Of a DNA stretch of 64,000 nucleotides, positions 53,684-63,917 are shown in pieces. Made by a program: the position numbers and the translations under genes. This stretch comes from Halomonas sp. 1513 (GTDB taxonomy: Bacteria; Pseudomonadota; Gammaproteobacteria; Pseudomonadales; Halomonadaceae), in assembly GCA_001971685.1 (NCBI GenBank), contig CP019326.1, forward strand, positions 2,666,001 to 2,730,000, written 5' to 3'. The notes beneath the pieces are model-generated. The model was not told the DNA's origin, searched no databases, and saw nothing but the letters and a program-made list of their open reading frames with translations. How positions within the stretch are numbered: position 1 is the stretch's first letter; every line of letters begins with the position of its first letter.

Positions 53684-54619
53684 ATGCTGCTTCCTCTGAT
53701 TGTCATTCTGATCGGCCTGGCCGGCCTGCTGTGGAGCGCTGACCGCTTCGTCGGCGCCGCCGCCGCCACCGCGCACCGTGCCGGCATGAGCACCCTGCTG
53801 ATCGGCATGACCATCGTTGCGCTGGGCACCTCGGCACCCGAGATACTGGTCTCGATCATGGCGTCGCTGGACGGAATTCCCAACCTCGCCACCGGCAACG
53901 CGCTGGGCTCCAATATTGCCAATATCGGCCTGGTATTGGGCATCACCGCGCTGGTGGCACCAATCCCGGTACGCTTTTCCATCGTGCGTCGCGAGCTGCC
54001 ATTACTGCTCGGCGCCACCGGCCTGGCCGGCTACGCGCTCGCCAACGGCATTCTGGGCCGCTTCGATGCCCTGTTCCTGCTTGCCCTGCTGGCCTTCAGC
54101 CTGTGGTGGCTGTTTCGCGCCGACACGCCCGACGAAGCGGTGCCGGGTCAGGTACCCGACATGCCCCTGCCCAAGGCGCTGGGCTGGTTGGCGCTGACCC
54201 TGCTGCTGCTGCTGGTCAGCTCGCGTCTGCTGGTATGGGGGGCCAGTGAAATCGCCCGCGGGTTCGGCATCAGCGAGCTGGTGATCGGGCTGACCATCGT
54301 CGCCATCGGCACCAGCCTGCCAGAGCTGGCCGCCTGCATCTCGAGCGCCCTCAAGCGCCACCACGACCTGGCCATCGGCAACGTCATCGGCTCCAACCTG
54401 TTCAACATGCTCGCGGTGCTACCGATTCCCGGGATGCTGGCCCCCGGCCCCATCGACCCCGCCGCCGCCAGCCGCGACTTCCCGACCATGCTGACCCTGA
54501 CCCTGCTGCTGGGGGCGCTGCTGCTGTGGCAACGCCACGGCGCCATCGGCCGCCTGCCCGGCGGTGCCCTGGCACTGCTGTATGCTAGCTACCTGGCCTG
54601 GCTGGCGCTCTCTCTCTGA
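53684..54619 (+). CDS. yrbG: YrbG, calcium/sodium antiporter family protein
   Basis: 311 aa, ten helices in two inverted halves. CaCA-family exchanger with both alpha repeats: GTSAPEILVSIMASLDG followed by GNALGSNIANIGLVLG (about 47-88), and GTSLPELAACISSAL followed by GNVIGSNLFNMLAVL (about 205-245). Substrate not proven. Same place as in E. coli, between mla and kdsD. Confidence 0.94.
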   Translation: MLLPLIVILIGLAGLLWSADRFVGAAAATAHRAGMSTLLIGMTIVALGTSAPEILVSIMASLDGIPNLATGNALGSNIANIGLVLGITALVAPIPVRFSIVRRELPLLLGATGLAGYALANGILGRFDALFLLALLAFSLWWLFRADTPDEAVPGQVPDMPLPKALGWLALTLLLLLVSSRLLVWGASEIARGFGISELVIGLTIVAIGTSLPELAACISSALKRHHDLAIGNVIGSNLFNMLAVLPIPGMLAPGPIDPAAASRDFPTMLTLTLLLGALLLWQRHGAIGRLPGGALALLYASYLAWLALSL

Positions 54620-54688
54620 GCGCAGCTCTCGGACACTCGCTCGGCGTTCTACTTGAGCCCCGCGCCACAACCGGCAACAATCACCGCC

Positions 54689-55663
54689 ATGACCGACACC
54701 TCTTCCTTTCGTACCAGCGCCTGTCGCACCCTCGACCTCGAGCAGCAGGCCATCGCCGCGCTCGGCGCCCAGCTCGACGTCGACTTCGACCGCGCCTGCC
54801 AGCTGATGCTCGACTGCCAGGGCCGCGTGATCGTGACCGGCATGGGCAAGTCGGGCCATATCGCCGGCAAGATCGCCGCCACCCTGGCAAGCACCGGCAC
54901 GCCGGCCTTCTTCGTGCACCCCGGCGAAGCCAGCCACGGCGACCTGGGCATGATCACCCGTGGCGACGTGGTGCTGGCGCTGTCCAACTCCGGTGAAACC
55001 AGCGAGGTCACCGCGCTGCTGCCGCTGCTCAAGCGCATGGGCACGCCGCTGATCAGCATGACCGGACGCCCCGGCTCGACCCTGGCACGCCACGCCGAGG
55101 CGCACCTCAACGCCGCGGTGGCCCGCGAGGCCTGCCCCCTCGACCTGGCCCCCACTGCCTCGACTACCGCGGCCCTGGCGCTCGGCGACGCGCTGGCGGT
55201 GGCACTGCTCGAGGCGCGCGGCTTCACCGCCGAGGAGTTCGCCCTGTCACACCCCGGCGGCAGCCTCGGCCGCCGCCTGCTGCTCAAGGTCGGCGACCTG
55301 ATGCATCAGGGCAGCCGCCTGCCCCAGGTGCCGCTCGGCAGCCCGCTGCGCGACGCCCTGCTGGAGATCACCCGCCAGGGCCTCGGTTTCACCTGCGTGG
55401 TCGATGAACAGGGCCTGCTGGCCGGGGTCTATACCGACGGCGATCTGCGGCGTACGCTCGATCAGTATGCCGACCTGCGAGCGCTCACGGTGGACGAGGT
55501 CATGACCCGCCCCGGCAAGCGCATCGGCGCCGAGGTACTGGCGGCCGAAGCCGTCAGGGTCATGGAGGACAACCGTATCACCGCCCTGGCGGTGGTCGAC
55601 GACCAGGGCCGCCCGGTAGGCGCCCTGCACATGCACGACCTGCTCACCAGCGGCGTCATCTAG
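54689..55663 (+). CDS. kdsD: KdsD, arabinose-5-phosphate isomerase
   Basis: 324 aa from the ATG at 54689; a TTG 12 codons earlier is possible. Makes D-arabinose-5-phosphate for Kdo. SIS domain (about 30-185: VTGMGKSGHIAGKIAATLAS, HPGEASHGDLGMI, LALSNSGETSEVTALLP in parts) followed by two CBS domains (about 205-324: GVYTDGDLRR, ALHMHDLL). Precedes kdsC, which makes free Kdo. Confidence 0.96.
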   Translation: MTDTSSFRTSACRTLDLEQQAIAALGAQLDVDFDRACQLMLDCQGRVIVTGMGKSGHIAGKIAATLASTGTPAFFVHPGEASHGDLGMITRGDVVLALSNSGETSEVTALLPLLKRMGTPLISMTGRPGSTLARHAEAHLNAAVAREACPLDLAPTASTTAALALGDALAVALLEARGFTAEEFALSHPGGSLGRRLLLKVGDLMHQGSRLPQVPLGSPLRDALLEITRQGLGFTCVVDEQGLLAGVYTDGDLRRTLDQYADLRALTVDEVMTRPGKRIGAEVLAAEAVRVMEDNRITALAVVDDQGRPVGALHMHDLLTSGVI

Positions 55664-55671
55664 GAGGTTTA

Positions 55672-56229
55672 ATGAGCCCCGACACCCCCGCCTTACCCCC
55701 GACCCTGATCGACCAGGCACGTCACGTCCGCCTGCTGGCGCTGGACGTCGACGGCGTGTTCACCGACGGCCGCCTCTACTTTCAGGCCGACGGCATCGAG
55801 ATCAAGGCGTTTCATACCCAGGACGGGCACGGCATCAAGCTGCTGCGCCAAGCCGGCCTGGAGGTCGCCTTGATTACCGGGCGGGATTCACCGATGGTCA
55901 GCCAGCGCGCCGCGGCGCTGGGCATCCACCACGTGCTGCAGGGCCGCGAGGATAAACTCGAGGCTCTTCGCGAGCTCTGCCAGCGCCTCGACCTGGGGCT
56001 CGAGCGGGTCGCCTACGGCGGCGACGATCTACCCGACCTGGCCGCCATCAAGCGTGCCGGCCTGGGCATCAGCGTGCCCAATGCGCCCGACTACATCCGT
56101 GCCCACGCCGACTGGATCACCCAGCGCCCCGGCGGCCACGGCGCCGTGCGCGAGATCTGCGACGCACTGCTCCAGGCCCAGGGCCACTGGGGCGCCGTCG
56201 TCGACACCTACCTGCACGGCAAGCGCTGA
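55672..56229 (+). CDS. kdsC: KdsC, Kdo-8-phosphate phosphatase
   Basis: 185 aa. HAD-family C0-type phosphatase with no cap domain: nucleophile motif LLALDVDGVFTDG (about 20-32), motif II ITGRDS, and GGDDLPDLAAIK with metal ligands. Starts eight bases after the kdsD stop with AGGAGG immediately upstream. Confidence 0.96.
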   Translation: MSPDTPALPPTLIDQARHVRLLALDVDGVFTDGRLYFQADGIEIKAFHTQDGHGIKLLRQAGLEVALITGRDSPMVSQRAAALGIHHVLQGREDKLEALRELCQRLDLGLERVAYGGDDLPDLAAIKRAGLGISVPNAPDYIRAHADWITQRPGGHGAVREICDALLQAQGHWGAVVDTYLHGKR

Positions 56230-56232
56230 GCC

Positions 56233-56823
56233 ATGGCCATCCGCCTGCCGCGCCCCTCCTACAAGCTGTGGCTGCTGCTGATTTTGCTGCTGCTGGGCGG
56301 CGTGCTGGCACTGCTCGACCAGCGTGACAGCTTCGGTCCCGGCCCGGTGCCACGCGACGAGGCCGGTGAGCCCGACTACTACCTCGAAGACGCCACCATG
56401 ACCCGCTTCGATGCCGAGGGCCGCCCTCATCAGCGCCTCGAGACGCCGCGCCTGGTGCACACCCCCCACGACGACGTGACGCGCGCCCAAACGCCGGTCA
56501 GTCGGCTACTCGACAACGAAGGGCGCACCTGGTTCGGGCATGGCGATGTCGGCACCCTGGGGCCCGGCAACGAGCGCTTGACGCTGGCCGGCAATGCGCG
56601 CCTGGAAGCCCCCGACGAGGGCTGGCGGCTGGAGACCGACGTGCTGCACGTCGACCTCGATATCGGTCACGCCTTCAGCGAGACCACCGCCACCCTGTTC
56701 CAGCCGCCGCAGTGGACCCGTGGCGAGCGTTTCGACGCCTGGTTTGACGAGGACCGCATGCGCCTGACCGACAACGTGCGCGGCCACCACCCCCCCGAAG
56801 TCTCCGAGGAACCCGCATCATGA
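56233..56823 (+). CDS. lptC: LptC, inner-membrane LPS transport bridge protein
   Basis: 196 aa. One N-terminal helix (about 12-30) and a periplasmic beta-jellyroll (about 45-185) that takes LPS from LptBFG to LptA. Jellyroll pattern: DYYLEDATMTRFDAEGRPHQ, then alternating strands ending LTDNVRG. Overlaps lptA by four bases. Confidence 0.93.
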   Translation: MAIRLPRPSYKLWLLLILLLLGGVLALLDQRDSFGPGPVPRDEAGEPDYYLEDATMTRFDAEGRPHQRLETPRLVHTPHDDVTRAQTPVSRLLDNEGRTWFGHGDVGTLGPGNERLTLAGNARLEAPDEGWRLETDVLHVDLDIGHAFSETTATLFQPPQWTRGERFDAWFDEDRMRLTDNVRGHHPPEVSEEPAS

Positions 56824-57329
56824 GGCGATCACCCCTGACACTGGCACTGGCCGCCTGGCTGCTGCTGGGCAGTGTTCCCGCGCTGGCTCAGAGCCAGGAC
56901 GCCAGCCAACCCATCGACGTCACCGCCGACCAGCTCGACCTCGACGACCGCGCCGGCACCGCCGTCTACACCGGCGATGTCGACATCCGCCAGGGCTCGC
57001 TGCAGGTCACCGGCGACCGCGTCGAGATCCGCCGCAACGACGCCGGCGACGTCTCGCGCATCACCGCCACCGGCGAGCGTGCCTACGTCGAGCAGCGCCC
57101 CAGCCCCGACGAGGAGCTGATGCGCGGCTGGGGCCGCACCATCATCTATCACGTCGCCGAGCGCCGCGTGGAGCTGATCGATCGTGCCGAGCTGCACCAG
57201 GCCCGCGACACCTTCGACGGCGGCTACGTCGAGTACTTTCTCGACCGCCGCGTGGTCCAGGCCCGCTCCGACGTCGAGGGCAGCGAGCGCCAGCGCGTGC
57301 GCATGACCCTCACCCCCGAGCAGAACTGA
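56820..57329 (+). CDS. lptA: LptA, periplasmic LPS transport protein
   Basis: 169 aa. Sec signal peptide (about 1-23, ALA cleavage). OstA/LptA beta-jellyroll: PIDVTADQLDLDDRAGTAVY, then GDVDIRQGSLQVTGDRVEI, and a long acidic strand pattern to YVEYFLDRRVVQAR. Bridges LptC and LptD. 36 bp ahead of lptB. Confidence 0.95.
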   Translation: MRRSPLTLALAAWLLLGSVPALAQSQDASQPIDVTADQLDLDDRAGTAVYTGDVDIRQGSLQVTGDRVEIRRNDAGDVSRITATGERAYVEQRPSPDEELMRGWGRTIIYHVAERRVELIDRAELHQARDTFDGGYVEYFLDRRVVQARSDVEGSERQRVRMTLTPEQN

Positions 57330-57365
57330 CGTGACCCCATTCGTCCAAACACCTAAGGCAAGCGC

Positions 57366-58091
57366 ATGACCACCCTCCGCGCCAAGCACCTGGCCAAGAG
57401 CTACAAGCGTCGCCGGGTAGTGCACGACATCAGCCTGACCATCGAGCAGGGCAGCATCGTCGGACTGCTCGGCCCCAACGGCGCAGGCAAGACCACGTCG
57501 TTCTACATGATCGTCGGGCTGGTCAAGGCCGATGCCGGCGAGGTGTCCATCGACGACCGCGACCTGTCGCGGGCCGCCATGCACGAGCGTGCCCAGGCCG
57601 GACTGGGCTATTTGCCCCAGGAAGCCTCGGTGTTTCGCAAGCTGTCGGTGGCCGACAACATCATGGCGATCCTCGAGACCCGCAAGGATCTCGACCGCGC
57701 CGGGCGCCAGGCACGCCTCGAGCAGCTGCTCGAGGAGTTCCACGTCACCCATATCCGCGACAACCTGGGCATGAGCCTGTCCGGCGGCGAGCGGCGGCGG
57801 GTCGAGATTGCCCGGGCACTGGCCACCGAGCCGACCTTCATTCTGCTCGACGAACCCTTCGCCGGGGTCGACCCGATCTCGGTGGGCGAGATCAAGGGCA
57901 TCATTCGTCAGCTCAAGGCGCGCGATATCGGCGTGCTGATCACCGACCACAACGTCCGCGAAACGCTGGATATCTGCGACCGTGCCTATATCGTCGGCGA
58001 CGGCCAGATCATCGCCGAAGGCAGTGCCAGTGAGGTGCTAGGCAACCAGCGAGTCCGCGACGTCTACCTCGGCGAGGACTTCCGGCTCTAA
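57366..58091 (+). CDS. lptB: LptB, ATPase of the LPS transporter
   Basis: 241 aa. ABC ATPase: Walker [12 protein letters not shown] (about 37-47), [20 protein letters not shown] as the Q-loop region typical of LptB, signature [15 protein letters not shown], Walker [13 protein letters not shown], switch His ITDHNVRE. Powers LPS extraction with LptFG (not in the window). rpoN follows 163 bp later, as in many gammaproteobacteria. Confidence 0.97.
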   Translation: MTTLRAKHLAKSYKRRRVVHDISLTIEQGSIVGLLGPNGAGKTTSFYMIVGLVKADAGEVSIDDRDLSRAAMHERAQAGLGYLPQEASVFRKLSVADNIMAILETRKDLDRAGRQARLEQLLEEFHVTHIRDNLGMSLSGGERRRVEIARALATEPTFILLDEPFAGVDPISVGEIKGIIRQLKARDIGVLITDHNVRETLDICDRAYIVGDGQIIAEGSASEVLGNQRVRDVYLGEDFRL

Positions 58092-58138
58092 GAATACCCT
58101 GCTCCAAGCCCATGAAAACACGCCGTGCTATTGACAAC

Positions 58139-58153
58139 TGGCACACGAATTGC
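58139..58153 (+). promoter_or_regulatory. Sigma-54 type promoter upstream of rpoN, distal copy
   Basis: TGGCAC-ACGAA-TTGC: GG at 58140-58141 and GC at 58152-58153 with the required 10-bp gap. One deviation (A for G at position 7) from TGGCACG-N4-TTGC. Confidence 0.5.
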
Positions 58154-58156
58154 GCA

Positions 58157-58172
58157 TGGCATGTTTATTGCA
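58157..58172 (+). promoter_or_regulatory. Sigma-54 type promoter upstream of rpoN, proximal copy
   Basis: TGGCATG-TTTA-TTGCA: GG at 58158-58159, GC at 58170-58171, exact 10-bp gap, almost full -24/-12 consensus. Transcription would begin about 58183, some 70 bases before rpoN. Confidence 0.62.
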
Positions 58173-58254
58173 AAGATTTCATACCAATCCGCTTGCATGG
58201 GGTCGCGACGCGGGCTAACGTGATCGCTCACTTGTCAGCGAAGCCGTCTCCCCC

Positions 58255-59670
<1,416 letters not shown>

Positions 59671-59781
59671 CAACAAAAATAACGGCTTCCCCGGGGTCCG
59701 GGAAATCTCCTCTGCCGGGGGGTATGCAGCGCCGGAAAAAGGGTTACAATCGAGACGACACCCGCAGGAAAGGAGCGTGCC

Positions 59782-60090
59782 ATGCAAGTCAACATCACCG
59801 GACACCATGTTGAACTGACCGATTCGCTGCGCGACTATGTCGACGAGAAGCTTGCCCGCCTCGAACGACACTACGACAACATCACCACCGTGCAGGTCAC
59901 GCTTTCCATCGAGAAGGAACGCCAGCTGGCCGCCTGTACGCTCCATGCGGCGGGGGCCGACATCCACGCCGATGCACAGGACGTGGACATGTACGCCGCC
60001 ATCGATGCCCTGGCCGACAAGCTCGACCGCCAACTGGTCAAACACAAGGAAAAAGCTCAAGCCCGCGCCCAAGGCGCCGGTGTCCGCTGA
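59782..60090 (+). CDS. hpf: Hibernation promoting factor, short form
   Basis: 102 aa. Ribosome-binding protein that helps form inactive 100S dimers with RMF in stationary phase. N-terminal MQVNITGHHVELTDSLRDYV is typical, with the beta-alpha-beta-beta-beta-alpha HPF fold and basic tail. AAGGAG lies six bases ahead. The usual rpoN neighbour. Confidence 0.96.
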   Translation: MQVNITGHHVELTDSLRDYVDEKLARLERHYDNITTVQVTLSIEKERQLAACTLHAAGADIHADAQDVDMYAAIDALADKLDRQLVKHKEKAQARAQGAGVR

Positions 60091-60096
60091 TTCTCC

Positions 60097-60585
60097 ATGA
60101 CTCTGCAAACCATCCTACCCCCCGAGCGCGCCCTGTTCGGCGTCCCCGGGGGGAGCAAGAAACGGGTGCTGGAATTCTTCAGCACCTTCATTGCCCAGAA
60201 CACCCCGAGCCTCGACAGCCAGGAAGTCTTCAGTCGCCTGATCGGGCGTGAGCGACTGGGCAGCACCGGTATCGGCAACGGCGTGGCCATCCCGCATGCC
60301 CGCAGCCCCCACTGCAAGACCCCGCTGGCCGGCTTCCTCAAGCTCAGCGAGGCGGTGGACTTCGATGCCATCGACGGCGACCCGGTGGACCTGGTGTTCG
60401 TGCTGCTGGTGCCCGAGGAGGCCGACGACACGCACCTGGCACTGCTGGCCGAGGTGGCCGGGGTGATGAACGACGCCGATACCCGCAGCCAGTTACGCCG
60501 CTGCGAGAGTCAGCGCGAACTTCATGATACCCTGATGGCGGCTATCGACCGCCAGGCCCAGCAACCCGATCCCCCCGCTCCCTGA
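60097..60585 (+). CDS. ptsN: PtsN, EIIA-Ntr of the nitrogen PTS
   Basis: 162 aa. Regulatory EIIA protein phosphorylated on His67 in GVAIPHARSP by Npr; it regulates potassium transport and other targets. Fold and length are standard. Six bases after hpf. Confidence 0.96.
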   Translation: MTLQTILPPERALFGVPGGSKKRVLEFFSTFIAQNTPSLDSQEVFSRLIGRERLGSTGIGNGVAIPHARSPHCKTPLAGFLKLSEAVDFDAIDGDPVDLVFVLLVPEEADDTHLALLAEVAGVMNDADTRSQLRRCESQRELHDTLMAAIDRQAQQPDPPAP

Positions 60586-60656
60586 GCGCTCGGCTGGGGC
60601 TGACAGCTAGTCCCTGGCCAGCATGTCGGCGGCACGTTTTCGCGCAGGAGAGCAGC

Positions 60657-61580
60657 ATGCAGCTCGTCATCATCAGCGGCCGTTCAGGCTCGGGCAAATC
60701 GATTGCCCTGCAGGCCCTCGAGGACCTGGGCTTCTATGCCATCGACAACCTCCCGGCGATACTGCTTGGCTCGCTGGTAGATGAACTGCATGCCGGCGAG
60801 CCGCGTCGCGCCTCGATCGCGGTCAGCATCGACGCGCGCAACCTGCCGGACGCCCTGGAGCGCTTCCCGAGCCTGCTCGATGAGGTGCGCCAGCGCGGCG
60901 TCGACTGCCAGGTCGTCTATCTCACCGCCGATGCCAAGATCCTCCTCGAGCGCTATTCGGCGACTCGCCGTCGCCACCCGCTGACCCGCGACAGCGACCG
61001 CACCCTGGCCGAGGCCATCGACTCCGAAGAGAGCGCGCTGGCCGATATTCGCGACCTCGCCGACCTGACCATCGACACCACCCGGCTATCGGTCCACGAG
61101 CTGCGTGGGCGGATCGCCGACCAGGTTGCCCAGCACGTCGGCAAGCAGCTGACCCTGACCTTCGAGTCGTTCGGTTTCAAGCGCGGCGTACCGCTGGACG
61201 CCGACACCGTGTTCGACGCCCGCTGCCTGCCCAATCCCTACTGGGATCCGCGGCTGCGACCGTTCAACGGCCGCGACGCCGAGATCGTCGCGTTTCTCGA
61301 GCGCTACCCCGACGTCGGCGCCATGGCGACCGATATCCGTGGCTGGCTGACCCGCTGGCTACCCGCCTATCAGGCCAGCCATCGCAGCTACGTCACCGTG
61401 GCGATCGGCTGCACCGGCGGCCAGCACCGCTCGGTGTATCTGGTCGAGCGCCTGGCCACCGAGTTTGCCGCCGACTATCCCGACGTGCGCCTGCGCCACC
61501 GCGAGCTCGGCATCCATACCGCCATCACCCATCCCGCCGCCAAGGACAGCGACAACGCCACGTCACCACAAGGATGTTGA
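60657..61580 (+). CDS. rapZ: RapZ, RNase adaptor / nucleotide-binding protein
   Basis: 307 aa. In E. coli RapZ senses glucosamine-6-phosphate and guides RNase E to the GlmZ sRNA. P-loop GRSGSGKS (8-15), Walker B-like region, and a C-terminal domain with GVPLDADTVFDARCLPNPYW, VAIGCTGGQHRSVYLVE (in parts) and RHRELG. GlmZ/GlmY are not seen here. 71 bp after ptsN. Confidence 0.96.
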   Translation: MQLVIISGRSGSGKSIALQALEDLGFYAIDNLPAILLGSLVDELHAGEPRRASIAVSIDARNLPDALERFPSLLDEVRQRGVDCQVVYLTADAKILLERYSATRRRHPLTRDSDRTLAEAIDSEESALADIRDLADLTIDTTRLSVHELRGRIADQVAQHVGKQLTLTFESFGFKRGVPLDADTVFDARCLPNPYWDPRLRPFNGRDAEIVAFLERYPDVGAMATDIRGWLTRWLPAYQASHRSYVTVAIGCTGGQHRSVYLVERLATEFAADYPDVRLRHRELGIHTAITHPAAKDSDNATSPQGC

Positions 61581-61584
61581 GCCA

Positions 61585-61854
61585 ATGCCGAGCCGTGAGC
61601 TGACCCTGACCAACAAGCGTGGCCTGCACGCCCGCGCGGCCACCAAGCTGGTGCAGTGCTGCCAGCCGTATCGTGCCAAGGTCAGGGTCCAACACGCCGG
61701 TCGCGACGCCGACGCGGCCAACATCATGTCGCTGCTGATGCTCGCCGCGCCCTGCGGCAGCGCCCTCACCGTCCACGCCGAGGGCCAGGACGCCGAGGCC
61801 GTGCTCGACGCCTTGAGCGCACTGTTCGAGTCACGCTTCGAGGAGGGCGAGTAG
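61585..61854 (+). CDS. npr: Npr (PtsO), HPr-like protein of the nitrogen PTS
   Basis: 89 aa from the ATG at 61585, four bases after the rapZ stop. Phosphocarrier with active His15 in NKRGLHARAATKLV, and IMSLLMLAAPCGS near the regulatory Ser region. Links PtsP to PtsN. Convergent with pmbA (10-bp gap). Confidence 0.96.
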   Translation: MPSRELTLTNKRGLHARAATKLVQCCQPYRAKVRVQHAGRDADAANIMSLLMLAAPCGSALTVHAEGQDAEAVLDALSALFESRFEEGE

Positions 61855-61864
61855 GCGCCCTGCC

Positions 61865-63205
61865 TTAGCTGCCGGCCACCGTCATCTCGTCGATCAACCA
61901 GCTGCCGCTGTGGATGCTGCCGCGGGTGTCGACATCATCGCCGACGGCCACCAGGCCGCGGAACATCTGCTCGAGATTGCCGGCGATGGTGAACTCTTCG
62001 ACCGGATACTGGATCACCCCGTTCTCGATCCAGAACCCGGCCGCGCCGCGTGAGTAGTCACCGGTCACGCCGTTGACCCCCTGCCCCATCAGCTCGGTGA
62101 CCAGCACCCCGGTGCCGAGCTGCTCGAGCAGCGCGGCGTGGGGCGTCAACGGCACCTGCAGGCGCAAGTTACGCGCGCCGCCGGCGTTACCCGTGGTCTG
62201 CATGCCGAGACGTCGCGCGCTGTACGCCGAGAGCATGTAGCTGGCCAGCCGTCCCTGGTCGACGAACACGTTGTCGCGGGTATAGACGCCGTCGTTGTCG
62301 AACGGCGCGCTGGCCGAGGCGCCCACCTCGAGCGGCTTCTCGCTCAGCGTGAACCAGCTCGGAAACAGCGTCTCGCCGAGCCGCCCGCACAGGAAGGAGG
62401 CGTCGCGGTACAGCGCGCCGCCGGCAATGGCACTCATCAGATGGCCGAGCAGCCCGGCTGACAGCTGGGGGTCGAACAGCACCGGAAAGCGCCCGGTGGC
62501 CGGACGCCTGGCGCCGAGGCGGCGCAGGGTCTTGTCGGCGGCCTGGCGGCCGATCACATCCGCCGCCTGCAACCTGGCCGGGTCACGCTCGCTGGTATAC
62601 TCATAGTCGCGCTGCATGCCGCTGGCATCCTCGGCGATCAGCATGCACGACAGCGAGTGGCGGCTGCCGCACAGGCTACCCAGGAAACCGTGGCTGTTGC
62701 CGTAGACGCGCACCCCCTCGCCGCTCGACAGGCTGGCGCCGTCGGAGTTGGTGATGCCTGCTACGGCGCGTCCCGCAGACTCGCAGGCGAGCGCCAGCTC
62801 GATGGCTTCATCGGTGCTCAGCCGCCAGGGGTGGTGCACCTCGAGATCGGGCAGTTCGGTGGCCATCAGCTCGGCCGGCGCCAGCCCGGCATGCGGGTCC
62901 TCACCGGTATGGCGGGCGATGCCGATGGCCTTCTCCACCGCGGCCCTGATCGAGGCCTCGCCGGCATCCGACGAGGAGGCGCTGCCCTTGCGGTTGCCGA
63001 CGAAGACGGTCACCGCGATACCCTGATCGCGGGACAGCTCGACGCTCTCCACCTCGCCCAGACGCACGCTGACGCCGATCCCCTGATCGACGCTGGCCCC
63101 CACCTCGCAGGCGTCGGCCCCCAGCTGGCGCGCCTGGTCCAGCGCCGCGGCCACCCGCGTCTCGAGTAGCGCCTGCTGTGCGGCGGCATCAAAAGCCTGT
63201 GTCAT
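61865..63205 (-). CDS. pmbA: PmbA (TldE), subunit of the TldD/E metalloprotease
   Basis: 446 aa from the ATG at 63205 (AGGAG with good spacing). TldE half of the heterodimeric protease that processes peptides such as microcin precursors; the zinc site is in TldD. Typical text: GISVRLGEVE-type N-terminus, FDNDGVYTRDNVFVDQGRL (in parts), GVNGVTGDYSRGAAGFWIENG (in parts). tldD is at the right edge, separated by darP. Confidence 0.95.
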   Translation of the reverse strand: MTQAFDAAAQQALLETRVAAALDQARQLGADACEVGASVDQGIGVSVRLGEVESVELSRDQGIAVTVFVGNRKGSASSSDAGEASIRAAVEKAIGIARHTGEDPHAGLAPAELMATELPDLEVHHPWRLSTDEAIELALACESAGRAVAGITNSDGASLSSGEGVRVYGNSHGFLGSLCGSRHSLSCMLIAEDASGMQRDYEYTSERDPARLQAADVIGRQAADKTLRRLGARRPATGRFPVLFDPQLSAGLLGHLMSAIAGGALYRDASFLCGRLGETLFPSWFTLSEKPLEVGASASAPFDNDGVYTRDNVFVDQGRLASYMLSAYSARRLGMQTTGNAGGARNLRLQVPLTPHAALLEQLGTGVLVTELMGQGVNGVTGDYSRGAAGFWIENGVIQYPVEEFTIAGNLEQMFRGLVAVGDDVDTRGSIHSGSWLIDEMTVAGS

Positions 63206-63271
63206 CTCGTGTCTCCTTGACTGGGGTGGGCTGGTATACTCGCCGCACACCCCGATGCTGATGGTAATGGC

Positions 63272-63778
63272 ATGTCATTCGATTCCCCCGCCGACCACGA
63301 CGGTTGGCAGAGCAAGACCCAGCGCAAGCAGGAGATGCAGGCCCTGCAGGCCCTGGGCGAGAAAATCATTGCGCTATCCGACGCCGAGCGCGCCCGGCTG
63401 CCGCTCTCCGACGAGATGCTTGCCGCAGTCGAAGAGACCGGGCGCATCCGCTCCCATGAAGGCCGGCGCCGCCACATGCAGTACGTCGGCAAGGTCATGC
63501 GCCGCGAGGATACTGCGGCGATCCAGGCCGCCTTCGACGAATTCGAGCAGGAAAAGCTGCAGCGCGACCACGCCTTCCACCGCCTGGAGAAGTGGCGCGA
63601 GCGGCTGATCGAGCAGGGCGACGAGGCCGTCGAGGCCTTTATCGCCGAATTCCCCGACGTCGACCGCCAGGCGCTGCGCCAGCTGATTCGCAATGCCCAG
63701 CGCGAACGCGCCCAGGACAAGCCGCCGACCAGTTCGCGCAAGCTGTTCAAGCTGATTCGCGATACGGCGAGCCTATAG
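63272..63778 (+). CDS. darP: DarP (YjgA), DUF615 ribosome-associated protein
   Basis: 168 aa. Helical protein (four- to five-helix bundle) tied to 50S assembly in E. coli. Seen: SKTQRKQEMQALQALGEKI, RRRHMQYVGKVMRRED, and LRQLIRNAQRER near the end. Divergent from pmbA, the normal partner arrangement in gammaproteobacteria. Confidence 0.95.
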   Translation: MSFDSPADHDGWQSKTQRKQEMQALQALGEKIIALSDAERARLPLSDEMLAAVEETGRIRSHEGRRRHMQYVGKVMRREDTAAIQAAFDEFEQEKLQRDHAFHRLEKWRERLIEQGDEAVEAFIAEFPDVDRQALRQLIRNAQRERAQDKPPTSSRKLFKLIRDTASL

Positions 63779-63813
63779 CGTCCTACCCCTCATCGTGGCA
63801 GCGCTGCGCGCTG

Positions 63814-63886
63814 CATCGCGACTGAAGTCGCTCCCACACTGTGTGGTGGCACCAAGGCCAAAGTGGGAGCGGCTTTAGCCGCGATG
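63814..63886. repeat. REPIN-like pair of inverted REP sequences
   Basis: CATCGCGACTGAAGTCGCTC... (63814-63837) and its near-mirror GTGGGAGCGGCTTTAGCCGC... (63863-63886) are 24-nt inverted copies 25 bp apart. They differ at three places that preserve each small internal hairpin. The form matches Pseudomonas-type REP/REPIN elements moved by a RAYT transposase, which is not in the window. Confidence 0.75.
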
Positions 63887-63917
63887 GTCATGCCGGCTTC
63901 ACCGCGGTCGTCGGTGC

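Noticed and set aside
58131..58136. Perfect TTGACA upstream of rpoN
   Set aside because: No acceptable -10 hexamer at 16-18 bp; the -24/-12 elements explain the region better.
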